A DNA stretch of 10,124 nt from Holophagales bacterium (GCA_031281385.1 JAITFL010000137.1:1-10124), one strand, 5' to 3'. Shown: positions 1 to 7,280, counted from the first letter of the stretch. Numbers and translations are program-made. Notes: generated from the letters alone by a model not told the origin.

Positions 1-44
1 CACTACGGTCTACACTCTTTCCCTACACGACGCTCTTCCGATCT
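1..44. other. Illumina adapter contamination at contig end
   Basis: Positions 9-44 match the Illumina P5/TruSeq read-1 adapter as I remember it, ending in the diagnostic GCTCTTCCGATCT. The first eight bases do not clearly match. Read on the minus strand, the adapter yields the peptide tail DRKSVV followed by a stop, a signature of untrimmed adapters in translated databases. The stretch should be trimmed and any ORF that enters it ends artificially at position 45. Confidence 0.96.
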
Positions 45-103
45 ATTTCGGTCACGTTGAAGAACAGTGTGCCTTGGGCCTTGTCCAGAAAGCTTGTTGC
101 CAT
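45..103 (-). CDS. Possible 3'-truncated minus-strand ORF fragment
   Basis: A minus-strand frame is open from at least 235 down to the adapter. If it is coding, a plausible start is the ATG at 103-101, with a GAAGG-like Shine-Dalgarno about 11 bases upstream, giving MATSFLDKAQGTLFFNVTE before the sequence becomes adapter. Read slightly further upstream, the frame shows KKAGLGMA followed by DKAQGTLFF, which resembles the G2 box and last strand of a HATPase (histidine kinase) domain. That would make it the tail of a kinase fragment and not a gene start. The codons further upstream cover the hairpin at 203-222 and do not look like protein. Too little remains to decide, and it may be chance. Confidence 0.2.
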
Positions 104-202
104 GCCCAGGCCGGCCTTCTTTGAAATGTCAGCTGATGGACAAGGGTAGGCAAGGGAGGACGGCGCGGCTCGCCAGGCCTCACTAAATGTTATGCATTTC
201 GG

Positions 203-222
203 GCGCGACGTCCGTGTCGCGC
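203..222. repeat. GC-rich perfect hairpin (7-bp stem)
   Basis: GCGCGAC (203-209) and GTCGCGC (216-222) are exact reverse complements around a 6-base loop. Neither side has a T-run, so it is not a typical intrinsic terminator. It directly abuts the AT-rich inverted repeat at 223-270, so the two structures are stacked end to end upstream of the histidine kinase gene. Confidence 0.6.
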
Positions 223-270
223 ATTCCAATTCCAAATAGAATCAATGCTGGTTCCATTTGGAATTGGAAT
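223..270. repeat. Perfect 15-bp inverted repeat upstream of the kinase gene
   Basis: The left arm ATTCCAATTCCAAAT (223-237) and right arm ATTTGGAATTGGAAT (256-270) are perfect reverse complements separated by 18 bases. The right arm ends ten bases before the preferred ATG of the histidine kinase (281). It could be an operator for a dimeric regulator or, if transcribed, a strong leader hairpin. The alternative kinase start at 245 would lie inside the loop, which argues against that start. Confidence 0.75.
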
Positions 271-280
271 AATATTATTT

Positions 281-1825
281 ATGGCCTCAATTTCCATCAA
301 GACCAAGCTGACCTCCGCCATAGGGATGATAGTCCTCAGCTTTGCAGCGTTAAACGTCATTTACATGCCCAGCCGCTTTGAAAAGCAGCTCACTTCCATG
401 GCCACCGAAAGTCTCAAGCAGACGGCCGAAATTGCCAGCTATGCCATAGCGGCGACGATGGAGAAAAACAGCCAGACCGACAAAAACAAAGTATGGCAAG
501 GGATAATGGGGATACCTTGGTTCGCATTTGCGGCTGTTTATGATGGCACTGGTAAGCGCATAGATGCTACGAAGGATTGCCCCGACTGGATAGATGAATT
601 GGCGGCAAAGGCGCGCAACGAGGAGGAGGCCGAGGCGATCAGTCGCGAAGGCTTTTTGGTTTCCACCTCTCCCATACCGCTGCGCCGAAGATCGGGGGAC
701 GGCCTATTGGTGCTGTGCGTCTATACCAACGACATAAAAATGGTCTTCGACGCAAACATGAACTTCGCTGCCCTCTTAGGCGTCTCCAGCCTAGTGTTTG
801 GCCTCTTGGCCGCGTATTATTTGGGCTCGCGCTACACCAGGCCAATCTTGGAACTGAACAAGGCGGCGCAGCAGGTGGCGGCTGGCAACTTTGAAAATAT
901 CCAGATAGCCGTTAGGACAAGGGACGAAATAGCCATGCTGGTCAGGGGCTTCCAGCGGATGACGCTGAACCTGAAAATAAGCAGGGACGAAATTGAGCGC
1001 CAGAACAAACTGCTGGAGTTCCGCGTACAAGAGCGCACTAGGCAGTTGATGGAAACCATTTGGGAGCTGGAGGACATCAGAGCCAATTTGGAAGAATTGG
1101 TTCAAGAGCGCACAAAGGATTTTCTAAAGCTCCAGCAAGCCGACCGCATGAAGGACGAATTTTTGGCAAACATCAGCCACGAGCTGCGAACACCGCTAAA
1201 TGCTGTAATAGGCTTTTCCGGCCTGCTGATACAAGAGGAAAAAGACCTTTTGCCGCCCGAAGTCCATGAAGACCTTAGCATCATTTATCAAAATGGCCGC
1301 AGCCTGCTGGACATGGTGGAAACCATCTTGGATCTGTCAAAGATGCAGGCGGGCAAGTTCGAACTGGAACTAAAAAAAATAGACCCCATCCCTGTGCTGG
1401 AGGAAGTGAAGGCGGTGGCATTGGGCCTGATATTGGATCGGCCCATAAAGCTGATATACGACCCGCCCACGTGGGAGGCCGAGATAGAGGGCGACACCGT
1501 GCGGCTTAAGCAAGTATTGGTCAACCTAGTCGGCAATTCAATAAAATTCACCGAGGAGGGCGAAGTGGAGATACGCCCGTACATCGAGTCGGGCCATTTC
1601 AAAGTGATGGTGAGGGACACAGGCATAGGCATGAGCGAAGAAGAAATGGAGAGGCTGTTCAAACCCTTCCAGCAAGTTGACGGAAGCATCACTAGGCGCT
1701 TTGGGGGCACGGGCTTGGGCCTAGTGATTTCCAAGCGACTGCTGGAACTCATGAAAGGCGGCATATCCGTTGTGAGTTCCAAGGGCGAGGGAACCTCATT
1801 CACCATCGAAATACCACTCGCATAG
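281..1825 (+). CDS. Membrane sensor histidine kinase (HAMP, HisKA, HATPase)
   Basis: This 514-aa protein should autophosphorylate on histidine in response to a signal outside or in the membrane. TM1 is near residues 8-28. An extracytoplasmic stretch of about 130 residues follows, which I do not recognise. TM2 is near 162-185 and is followed by a HAMP segment. A coiled coil then carries two VQERT repeats. The H box is SHELRTPLN with phospho-acceptor His300. The N box is NLVGNSIKF with Asn419, the G1 box is DTGIGM from Asp446, and the G2 box is GGTGLGL from Gly475. All catalytic boxes are intact. I chose ATG 281 because MASISIKTKLT is a typical kinase N-terminus. ATG 245 adds 12 hydrophobic residues and lies in the inverted-repeat loop. 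Neither start has a good Shine-Dalgarno. The receiver protein follows after eight bases, so the two are probably one operon and signalling partners. Confidence 0.93.
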   Translation: MASISIKTKLTSAIGMIVLSFAALNVIYMPSRFEKQLTSMATESLKQTAEIASYAIAATMEKNSQTDKNKVWQGIMGIPWFAFAAVYDGTGKRIDATKDCPDWIDELAAKARNEEEAEAISREGFLVSTSPIPLRRRSGDGLLVLCVYTNDIKMVFDANMNFAALLGVSSLVFGLLAAYYLGSRYTRPILELNKAAQQVAAGNFENIQIAVRTRDEIAMLVRGFQRMTLNLKISRDEIERQNKLLEFRVQERTRQLMETIWELEDIRANLEELVQERTKDFLKLQQADRMKDEFLANISHELRTPLNAVIGFSGLLIQEEKDLLPPEVHEDLSIIYQNGRSLLDMVETILDLSKMQAGKFELELKKIDPIPVLEEVKAVALGLILDRPIKLIYDPPTWEAEIEGDTVRLKQVLVNLVGNSIKFTEEGEVEIRPYIESGHFKVMVRDTGIGMSEEEMERLFKPFQQVDGSITRRFGGTGLGLVISKRLLELMKGGISVVSSKGEGTSFTIEIPLA

Positions 1826-1833
1826 AGGCACCA

Positions 1834-3672
1834 ATGGGTTCTGATTCAACAATCAAAATTCTCTGTATCGAGGACAACGCCACCAATTACAGGCTTGTGC
1901 AGCGCCTTTTATCCCAGGCCGGGTTCGAGATGTTTTGGGCCGAAGAGGGCATAAGCGGCTTTGATATGGCGCTCCAAATCGCCCCCGACCTCATCTTGAT
2001 GGACATAAACCTTCCTGGCCTCAGCGGGTTCGAGCTCACCAGCAAATTTCGCAGTAGGCAGGAATTCGCTGACACCCCCATCATAGCCCTTACGGCAAAA
2101 ACCCAAAAATCAGACAGAGAGACGGCCCTAGTGGCCGGATGCACTGGCTTCATCCCAAAACCCATAGACCCATTTACTTTTGTCGGCCAAATCAAAAACT
2201 ACTTGGGAGGCCGACAGGAACGCTTGGACAAAGGGGCAGAAGGCCGCGCCCTCAGACAATACAACGTGCGGCTAGTCGAGCAGTTGGAGCAGCAGCTTCA
2301 TGAGGCCCAGGACGCCAACAAAAAACTGACAGAGTCGCAGCGGGTACTTGAGGCCACTAACAAGAGCCTGACCAGGCTGGTGTCGCTCAGCCAGACCATC
2401 ATGCAGGAGCGCGACGCTTGGCAGTTGCTAAAAAAAGTGGCTAACTCGCTTCTCTTAGAAGTGCCATGCGACAATTTCGCAATATATATGCAGCACCCAA
2501 GTCGCAGTTATTGGGAGGGGTTCCATCTGTCCGGCGGCGGGCTGGAGGCGGCTCCCATACTTCCAGAGGGCCATCCATTCATCCAAAAGCTGCTCAACAT
2601 GGACACCCACGATGAATGGACGCATGGCCCTGCCCTTCATTCCCTGCCGATATGGAGCGAAGGCTACCAAATGGACATCTGGAAGCACAGCGGCCAGCCG
2701 TGCCTGCTGCTCCACCTAGACAGGGAAAGCCCCGCAGAAAACGAAAGCGAAAACATTGCAGCCCCACGCGGCTTCTGGACATTCGACAGGGCCGCCGACA
2801 AGCCATTCCTCCAACTAGACCTTGAAATGATGCTGCTGTATGGCCGTTTGGCAAAAGTGTGCGTTGAAAATTCAGAGATGATCCTAGAAATGGAAGAAAA
2901 AAACTTGGCCATAGGCACCAGCTATGAACATCTTGAACAGGCGTACCGCGACCTTCAGAGCGCAAGGTCAGAGTTGCGGGAAAAAGAGCGGCAAGATATG
3001 GTCAAAGACCTATTTGTCAAGACGGCCAACCACCTTCGAGAGCCAGTGGAAACGCTGGGCAAGAGCTGCGCTTTCCTTTTCAGGGAAATAAAAGAAGACA
3101 GCGGCCCAGCGTGGGACGCGCTGCTAAGCTTAAGCCAAGCTGCAAGCCAAATAGAGGCCGTGCTACAAGGGCTGCTTAGGCGCACCCAGTCCGAAACGGT
3201 CAATTTGCCCGAATGGATAGATTTAGAAAGCCTTTTTAGAGACGAGGTTGCATTCATGGAAATCGAGGGCCTCTTGCAGCAAGGCCAAATGCAGTCAGAC
3301 ATGGCCCTTCAGGGGGCTCGCATCTATGGCATCAATTCGGATTTCGCCCGCCTGCTGCGCATAATGGTTCTCAATTCGATTTGCGACAACGAAGCGGGCC
3401 GAGAGGCCGGGCCTATCCAGTTCCGCGCTTGGCGGGAAGGCGGCACGGTATTTCTAAAAATTCAAGACAGTGCCGGCCCTATGCGGCCAAGCGACGTCGA
3501 GAGCGCGTTTGAGCCATTCCAACGTCAGAGGGAGGCAGTTCCGGGCGTCCGCGCCCCGCACCCTGGGCTGCCCCTGTGCCGACAGACCCTAGCGACCTAC
3601 GGCGGGACTATGGAAATGGAAAGCCTTGGGCAAGGCGCGTCCATAGTGGCCACTATCACGCTGGGGGGATGA
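1834..3672 (+). CDS. Receiver-GAF-degenerate histidine kinase protein
   Basis: A 612-aa soluble protein. Residues 7-126 form a complete receiver domain: acidic pair Glu13/Asp14, phospho-acceptor Asp57 in LILMDINLPG, Thr87 and Lys109. A coiled coil (about 134-180) leads to a GAF-like domain (about 182-350) and another coiled coil (355-395). The C-terminus has the layout of a kinase core. His400 in ANHLREPV replaces the H box, and Asn514 of the N box is kept. The G1 box reads DSAGPM where DTGIGM is expected, and no GTGLGL G2 box is present. ATP binding is therefore doubtful, while His400 might still serve in phosphotransfer or dimerisation. There is no DNA-binding or cyclic-nucleotide output domain. 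An AGAGG Shine-Dalgarno overlaps the upstream kinase stop codon, which supports an operon. Its likely phosphodonor is the upstream kinase; that is inference. Confidence 0.88.
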   Translation: MGSDSTIKILCIEDNATNYRLVQRLLSQAGFEMFWAEEGISGFDMALQIAPDLILMDINLPGLSGFELTSKFRSRQEFADTPIIALTAKTQKSDRETALVAGCTGFIPKPIDPFTFVGQIKNYLGGRQERLDKGAEGRALRQYNVRLVEQLEQQLHEAQDANKKLTESQRVLEATNKSLTRLVSLSQTIMQERDAWQLLKKVANSLLLEVPCDNFAIYMQHPSRSYWEGFHLSGGGLEAAPILPEGHPFIQKLLNMDTHDEWTHGPALHSLPIWSEGYQMDIWKHSGQPCLLLHLDRESPAENESENIAAPRGFWTFDRAADKPFLQLDLEMMLLYGRLAKVCVENSEMILEMEEKNLAIGTSYEHLEQAYRDLQSARSELREKERQDMVKDLFVKTANHLREPVETLGKSCAFLFREIKEDSGPAWDALLSLSQAASQIEAVLQGLLRRTQSETVNLPEWIDLESLFRDEVAFMEIEGLLQQGQMQSDMALQGARIYGINSDFARLLRIMVLNSICDNEAGREAGPIQFRAWREGGTVFLKIQDSAGPMRPSDVESAFEPFQRQREAVPGVRAPHPGLPLCRQTLATYGGTMEMESLGQGASIVATITLGG

Positions 3673-3686
3673 CGGCGCAACGGCTC

Positions 3687-3736
3687 GCCAATTATTTACA
3701 GACAGAGTTTCACTGCCCCAAATTGGCCGGATTTTT
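3687..3736 (+). terminator. Weak candidate intrinsic terminator after the signalling operon
   Basis: GCCAATT (3687-3693) pairs perfectly with AATTGGC (3721-3727) across a long 27-base loop, and a five-T run follows at 3732-3736. The stem is short and AT-rich and the loop is long, so this is a tentative call. Its place between the receiver gene stop and the ftsK promoter region is right. Confidence 0.25.
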
Positions 3737-3742
3737 CAAGAG

Positions 3743-3754
3743 GTTCAATTGAAC
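3743..3754. promoter_or_regulatory. 12-bp perfect palindrome, candidate operator for ftsK
   Basis: GTTCAATTGAAC is its own reverse complement. Its right half supplies the -35 hexamer (TTGAAC) of the promoter proposed for ftsK. Related half-sites, GTTCAA at 3785-3790 and TTGAAT at 3802-3807, recur about 40 bases downstream. This arrangement would suit a repressor that blocks the -35 region, but no regulator can be named from the sequence. Confidence 0.4.
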
Positions 3755-3777
3755 GCGGCGCGGCATTGGCGTAGTAT
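3749..3777 (+). promoter_or_regulatory. Candidate sigma-70-type promoter for ftsK
   Basis: TTGAAC (3749-3754) and TAGTAT (3772-3777) are 17 bases apart, each matching the consensus at 4 of 6 positions. Transcription would begin near 3784, leaving a leader of about 45 bases that contains the hairpin at 3783-3809 and the ribosome binding site at 3821. Confidence 0.4.
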
Positions 3778-3782
3778 TAAAG

Positions 3783-3809
3783 CAGTTCAACTATTTTGTG
3801 GTTGAATTG
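3783..3809 (+). promoter_or_regulatory. Leader hairpin just upstream of the ftsK ribosome binding site
   Basis: Bases 3783-3791 can pair with 3801-3809 as RNA: nine pairs including one G-U, around a 9-base loop. The core arms are TTCAAC and GTTGAA. The structure ends 11 bases before the GGAGG at 3821. It may affect translation or mRNA stability, or be the imprint of a DNA operator related to the palindrome at 3743-3754. Confidence 0.35.
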
Positions 3810-3820
3810 TGATTTTGCGC

Positions 3821-3832
3821 GGAGGTTAATTG
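3821..3832 (+). promoter_or_regulatory. Ribosome binding site that fixes the TTG start of ftsK
   Basis: GGAGG (3821-3825) precedes TTG (3830-3832) by four bases. No in-frame ATG or GTG is available before the first membrane segment, so the TTG with this strong Shine-Dalgarno is the best start for ftsK. Confidence 0.7.
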
Positions 3833-6514
3833 CCCAGGGGTAAAGATCGGAAAGTAGTCAAAAGCTGGCCAGTTCGGATTGTAGTCAGAGTCTTGCCGCT
3901 GTTGTCGCTGGCCTGCCTAGTGCTTTTGTCGCTTTTCAGCTTTCACCCCAACGACCCGACGCTGTTTTCCAAAGGAAGCGTAGGCAGCAGCTATAACAAT
4001 TGGTGCGGGTTCATCGGAGCCAACTTTGCGGGGCTGCCAATAGCATTCGTGGGCCTGGGCTCGTGGCTCCTGCCCCCGTACATCGCTTGGGAGGCCTTCT
4101 CTCACGAACCAAGGCAGAGCCATAGGCGAGTAGCATGGCTGGTCTTCGCCCTTACCGTGTGGACTGCTCTGGGGGCGTTTGGGGCCATAGCTTGGCCCCC
4201 CAACTACGCAACTGCCGAAACGATACAATGCGGCGGTTGGGTGGGATACGTGCTTTGGCCCAGGCTGAGGACATTTTTTGGCCCTGTGGGTTTGCCAATA
4301 ACCCTCTTGGTGCTGGGACTCCTCTCATTCAGCGTCATGGCCCCTAAGCTTGCCAACTCGGTCGTCCAAAAAATACTCGATTGGCTAGAGAACAGTGCTT
4401 GGCCTTGGCTGAAACCTTGGTGCCACAAACTTTACCATTCGGTAAAGGGCCTATTCGAAAAGCTCTTTTCTTCGTTTGGCAAGCACAACCAGAAAACGAT
4501 GGAAGAGCTGAACTCAACGGACGGCGTAGAATTAACCCAGATGGCAGAGAACGATCAAGCCGTTGGGTCACTCGAGAGGGCAGAGAAGGAGAACAACGCC
4601 ATCGCGCAATTCATCGCGAAACAGGATGCAAAATTCTCCCCCCGCATGTCTGACTCAGATGCAGAATTGTCTAGCATCGAGTCAATGAAACTAAATGGAA
4701 ATGAAATCCAAAGCGATGGCAGTCTCCCTTTGATCTACTCCATCGCTGTCGGCGAAACGCCCCCAAACATGGCAGATTATAGCGGCGTACATGCAGCTAG
4801 TGCCGGACAGGGGACAAGGCCCCAGCCGGACAAGAATCCATCTGCCTTGCTCAAAGCCCAGCCCCAAGCTCCCGCCCGCAGGCCATCAACGGCGGAGCCA
4901 AAGCGCATGCACAACTCTTCCGTACACATAGTTAAACAACATTCTTTGGGCCTTTCCGACCCAACGCCCAACCCAAACCTGAATGGCGCACGGAGTCAAA
5001 GCAACGAGCAACCATCAAACATTCAGCCGCTCCGCCCCGACCTGCCGCCAAAGACACTATTCGACCCAATGGGTTCAAGAGTAAGGCTCGACCCCTTCCA
5101 GCTGGAAGAAACAAAAGCTCTCATTCAGCAGAAGCTGACAGAGTTCAAAGTGAAAGGGCGCATCTCTGGAATGCAGCCGGGACCAGTCGTAACGGTCTAT
5201 GAATTTTCACCCGACGCGGGTGTGCCGCTGGCGAAAGTCCTTAGCATGGAAGAGGATCTTGCGCTCGGCCTCAAGGCCGAAAAAGTACGCATAGACAGGG
5301 TGCATGGCAAAAACGTGGTGGGGATAGAAGTCCCTAATTCTGGGCGCGAAACAATCAGTTTTAGGGAAATAATAGACAGCCCCGAATTTTTGGAAATCAC
5401 CCAAAAAGGGGGAAACAACCTTCTGTCCATGGCACTGGGCAAGGACATCGGTGGAAAACCAGTTGTGGCCGACCTTTCCAAAATGCCGCACCTGCTCATC
5501 GGCGGAAGCACCGGCAGCGGCAAGAGCGTCGGCGTAAACGCAATGATATGCTCCATCCTGCTGTCGGCCAGGGCAGAAGAGGCCAAGTTCATCCTCGTTG
5601 ACCCCAAGATGGTGGAGCTAGGCGTCTATGAGGACATACCGCACCTATGGGCTCCGGTGGTGACGGACATGAAGGAAGCCGGCCGCGTGCTAAAGTGGGT
5701 GGTTGCCCAAATGGAGGATCGCTACAGGCGCCTAACCGTGCTGTCCGTCAGGAATTTGGAGCAATTCAACGAAAAAGTGATAGAGGCCGGCGGCTCCGTT
5801 GACCTGTCCAACAAAACCCCCAACCCCAAGTGGCCCGACAGGCCCGATAAACTGGAGCCGTTGCCCTACGTTGTGGTCGTCATAGACGAACTGGCCGACC
5901 TAATGATGGTCTGCCGTAGCGAGGTGGAGGACAGCATAGCCCGCATAGCCCAAAAAGCCAGGGCCGTGGGCATACACTTGGTATTGGCCACGCAGCGCCC
6001 AAGCGTGGACATTGTGACTGGAGTGATAAAGGCCAACCTGCCGGCCCGATTGAGCTACCGCGTCAACACAAAAATTGACAGCCGCACGATATTGGATTCT
6101 GGCGGCGGCGAGCAGCTATTGGGAAAGGGCGACGCGCTATTTCTGGCCCCTGGCACGGCGCGCCCAAGGCGCATCCACGCGCCCCTACTGACCGAAGACG
6201 AAATCCTCCGTTTGGTGGAGTGGTTAAAGGAAAGGGGGCGCCCAGACTACAACCAAGCGCTGATAAAGGCCATGGACACAGAAGACGACGGAGCCTCACC
6301 CATGGCCGGAGAACAGGGCGGGGACGACATCTACGCTAAGGCAGTGGCCCTAGTCCTGCGCGAGCGCAAAGCAAGCACAAGCCTGCTCCAAAGAAAGCTC
6401 AGCATAGGCTATGGCCGCGCCGCCAAGATAATAGACAGGATGGAGGACGAGGGCCTTGTGGGCCCAGACAGGGGCTCTGGGAAGCCGAGGGAAGTGCTTG
6501 CAGATGCCGAGTAA
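3830..6514 (+). CDS. ftsK: DNA translocase FtsK/SpoIIIE
   Basis: An 894-aa inner-membrane, septum-associated ATPase that pumps chromosomal DNA during division and dimer resolution. About four membrane helices lie at residues 17-38, 66-88, 101-122 and 149-171. They are followed by a low-complexity linker (about 180-420) rich in Ser, Pro, Asn and Gln. The motor alpha domain begins near 425. Walker A is GGSTGSGKS with Lys565, and Walker B is VVVVIDEL with Asp686/Glu687. A conserved QRPSVDIVTGVIKANLPARL segment follows. The C-terminal gamma winged helix (about 833-890, LLQRKLSIGYGRAAKIID) would read polar guide sequences such as KOPS. All key motor residues are present and the length is normal for the family. 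It starts with TTG behind GGAGG, apparently from its own promoter. frr follows after 105 bases with a separate promoter. Confidence 0.97.
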   Translation: MPRGKDRKVVKSWPVRIVVRVLPLLSLACLVLLSLFSFHPNDPTLFSKGSVGSSYNNWCGFIGANFAGLPIAFVGLGSWLLPPYIAWEAFSHEPRQSHRRVAWLVFALTVWTALGAFGAIAWPPNYATAETIQCGGWVGYVLWPRLRTFFGPVGLPITLLVLGLLSFSVMAPKLANSVVQKILDWLENSAWPWLKPWCHKLYHSVKGLFEKLFSSFGKHNQKTMEELNSTDGVELTQMAENDQAVGSLERAEKENNAIAQFIAKQDAKFSPRMSDSDAELSSIESMKLNGNEIQSDGSLPLIYSIAVGETPPNMADYSGVHAASAGQGTRPQPDKNPSALLKAQPQAPARRPSTAEPKRMHNSSVHIVKQHSLGLSDPTPNPNLNGARSQSNEQPSNIQPLRPDLPPKTLFDPMGSRVRLDPFQLEETKALIQQKLTEFKVKGRISGMQPGPVVTVYEFSPDAGVPLAKVLSMEEDLALGLKAEKVRIDRVHGKNVVGIEVPNSGRETISFREIIDSPEFLEITQKGGNNLLSMALGKDIGGKPVVADLSKMPHLLIGGSTGSGKSVGVNAMICSILLSARAEEAKFILVDPKMVELGVYEDIPHLWAPVVTDMKEAGRVLKWVVAQMEDRYRRLTVLSVRNLEQFNEKVIEAGGSVDLSNKTPNPKWPDRPDKLEPLPYVVVVIDELADLMMVCRSEVEDSIARIAQKARAVGIHLVLATQRPSVDIVTGVIKANLPARLSYRVNTKIDSRTILDSGGGEQLLGKGDALFLAPGTARPRRIHAPLLTEDEILRLVEWLKERGRPDYNQALIKAMDTEDDGASPMAGEQGGDDIYAKAVALVLRERKASTSLLQRKLSIGYGRAAKIIDRMEDEGLVGPDRGSGKPREVLADAE

Positions 6515-6526
6515 ACTCAGGGGCGA

Positions 6527-6540
6527 CTGGCATGTGCCAG
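6527..6540. promoter_or_regulatory. Inverted repeat between ftsK and frr
   Basis: CTGGCA (6527-6532) and TGCCAG (6535-6540) are exact reverse complements with two bases between them. As DNA this resembles a small dimer-binding site; as RNA the two-base loop is too tight unless the stem opens. It sits 13 bases after the ftsK stop and upstream of the frr promoter. The function is unknown. Confidence 0.3.
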
Positions 6541-6561
6541 AGGTTTGGGAGCCGCTTGATA

Positions 6562-6590
6562 GTGGCACCCAGCGCCAATTGATATAAAAT
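6562..6590 (+). promoter_or_regulatory. Candidate promoter for frr
   Basis: GTGGCA (6562-6567, 4 of 6) and TAAAAT (6585-6590, 5 of 6) are separated by 17 bases in an AT-rich patch. The predicted transcript would start about 20-25 bases before the frr ATG, leaving room for the GGAGG at 6610. TTGATA at 6556 is a better -35 match, but its spacing to any of the -10 options here is 19 or more. Confidence 0.4.
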
Positions 6591-6619
6591 CATTCTTGTA
6601 GAACCATCTGGAGGGAGCT

Positions 6620-7192
6620 ATGGCAACAACGGTTGACTCTATCATCGAAGACACCAAGAAAAAGATGAAGCAGAGCATCGAGACGCTCAGAAAAGAACTG
6701 GCGACGGTCCGCACCGGCAGGGCCAACCCATCTGTATTGGATGGCGTCCAAGTGGAGTACTACGGCTCCTCAATGCCGCTCAACCAACTGGCCGGGGTGA
6801 GCGTGCCCGAGCCTTCCTGCCTATTGATACAGCCATTCGACAAGGCCTCCATCAAGGCCATTGAGACGGCCATATTGAAGAGCAGCCTTGGACTGAACCC
6901 CGCGAACGATGGCAGCGTCATCCGCCTTCCAATACCAGCCCTCACAGAGGAGAGGCGCAAGGAATTGTCCAAAGTGGTGAACCGCATGGGCGAAGAAATA
7001 AAAACCGCCGTTCGCAACGTCCGCCGCGACCACAACGAAAACATTAAAAAAATGGAAAAAGACAAGCACTCCGGCCTTTCCGAGGACGCCGCCAAAAAGG
7101 CTTTGGATCAAATACAAAAATTGACGGACGAATACATCAAAGAAGTAGATGCCGCAATAAAAGTCAAAGAAACCGAGATTATGAAGGTCTGA
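6620..7192 (+). CDS. frr: Ribosome recycling factor
   Basis: This 190-aa cytoplasmic protein (the family is usually about 185 aa) splits the post-termination ribosome together with EF-G. The sequence aligns along its whole length. RTGRANPS starts at residue 31. The domain II region has YYGSSMPLNQLAGVSVPEP and PALTEERRKEL. The conserved helix VRNVRRDHNENIKKMEK is followed by LDQIQKLTDEYIKEVDAAIKVKE. The start is ATG 6620 with GGAGG five bases upstream. In most bacteria frr lies just after pyrH. Here its upstream neighbour is ftsK, so it appears to be transcribed separately. Confidence 0.98.
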   Translation: MATTVDSIIEDTKKKMKQSIETLRKELATVRTGRANPSVLDGVQVEYYGSSMPLNQLAGVSVPEPSCLLIQPFDKASIKAIETAILKSSLGLNPANDGSVIRLPIPALTEERRKELSKVVNRMGEEIKTAVRNVRRDHNENIKKMEKDKHSGLSEDAAKKALDQIQKLTDEYIKEVDAAIKVKETEIMKV

Positions 7193-7193
7193 C

Positions 7194-7280
7194 ATGGAGC
7201 GTTTTAGCAACTTGCCTAAAATCGTTTGTCAAAGTCCCCCGAGCGGTGATAACATTAAACTGCTAGACTGGAGGTATTAA
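7194..7280 (+). CDS. Possible 28-codon leader ORF after frr
   Basis: ATG 7194 follows the frr stop by one base and has GAAGG six bases upstream. It encodes a 28-residue peptide ending LLDWRY. Its TAA (7278-7280) touches the ATG of the cysteine-rich ORF at 7281 in the same frame. The arrangement would allow translational coupling from frr, but an ORF this short can easily occur by chance and the promoter proposed at 7226 would bypass it. Confidence 0.15.
   Translation: MERFSNLPKIVCQSPPSGDNIKLLDWRY
7226..7255 (+). promoter_or_regulatory. Candidate promoter for the cysteine-rich ORF
   Basis: TTGTCA (7226-7231, 5 of 6) and TAACAT (7250-7255, 4 of 6) have an 18-base spacer. Transcription from near 7262 would place the GGAGGT at 7270 close to the 5' end. 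This suggests that the small ORF is expressed independently of frr. Confidence 0.4.

Noticed and set aside
245..280. Upstream ATG at 245 as the kinase start
   Set aside because: It lies in the loop of the inverted repeat, has no ribosome binding site, and would put an extra hydrophobic stretch before a typical kinase N-terminus.
1288..1806. 172-aa open frame on the minus strand
   Set aside because: It is antisense to the kinase core; the long frame is a by-product of codon bias opposite conserved HisKA/HATPase boxes.
7202..7221. TTTTAG...CTAAAA hairpin just after frr
   Set aside because: The stem is AT-rich and short with a bulge, and no T-run follows, so I do not call it a terminator.
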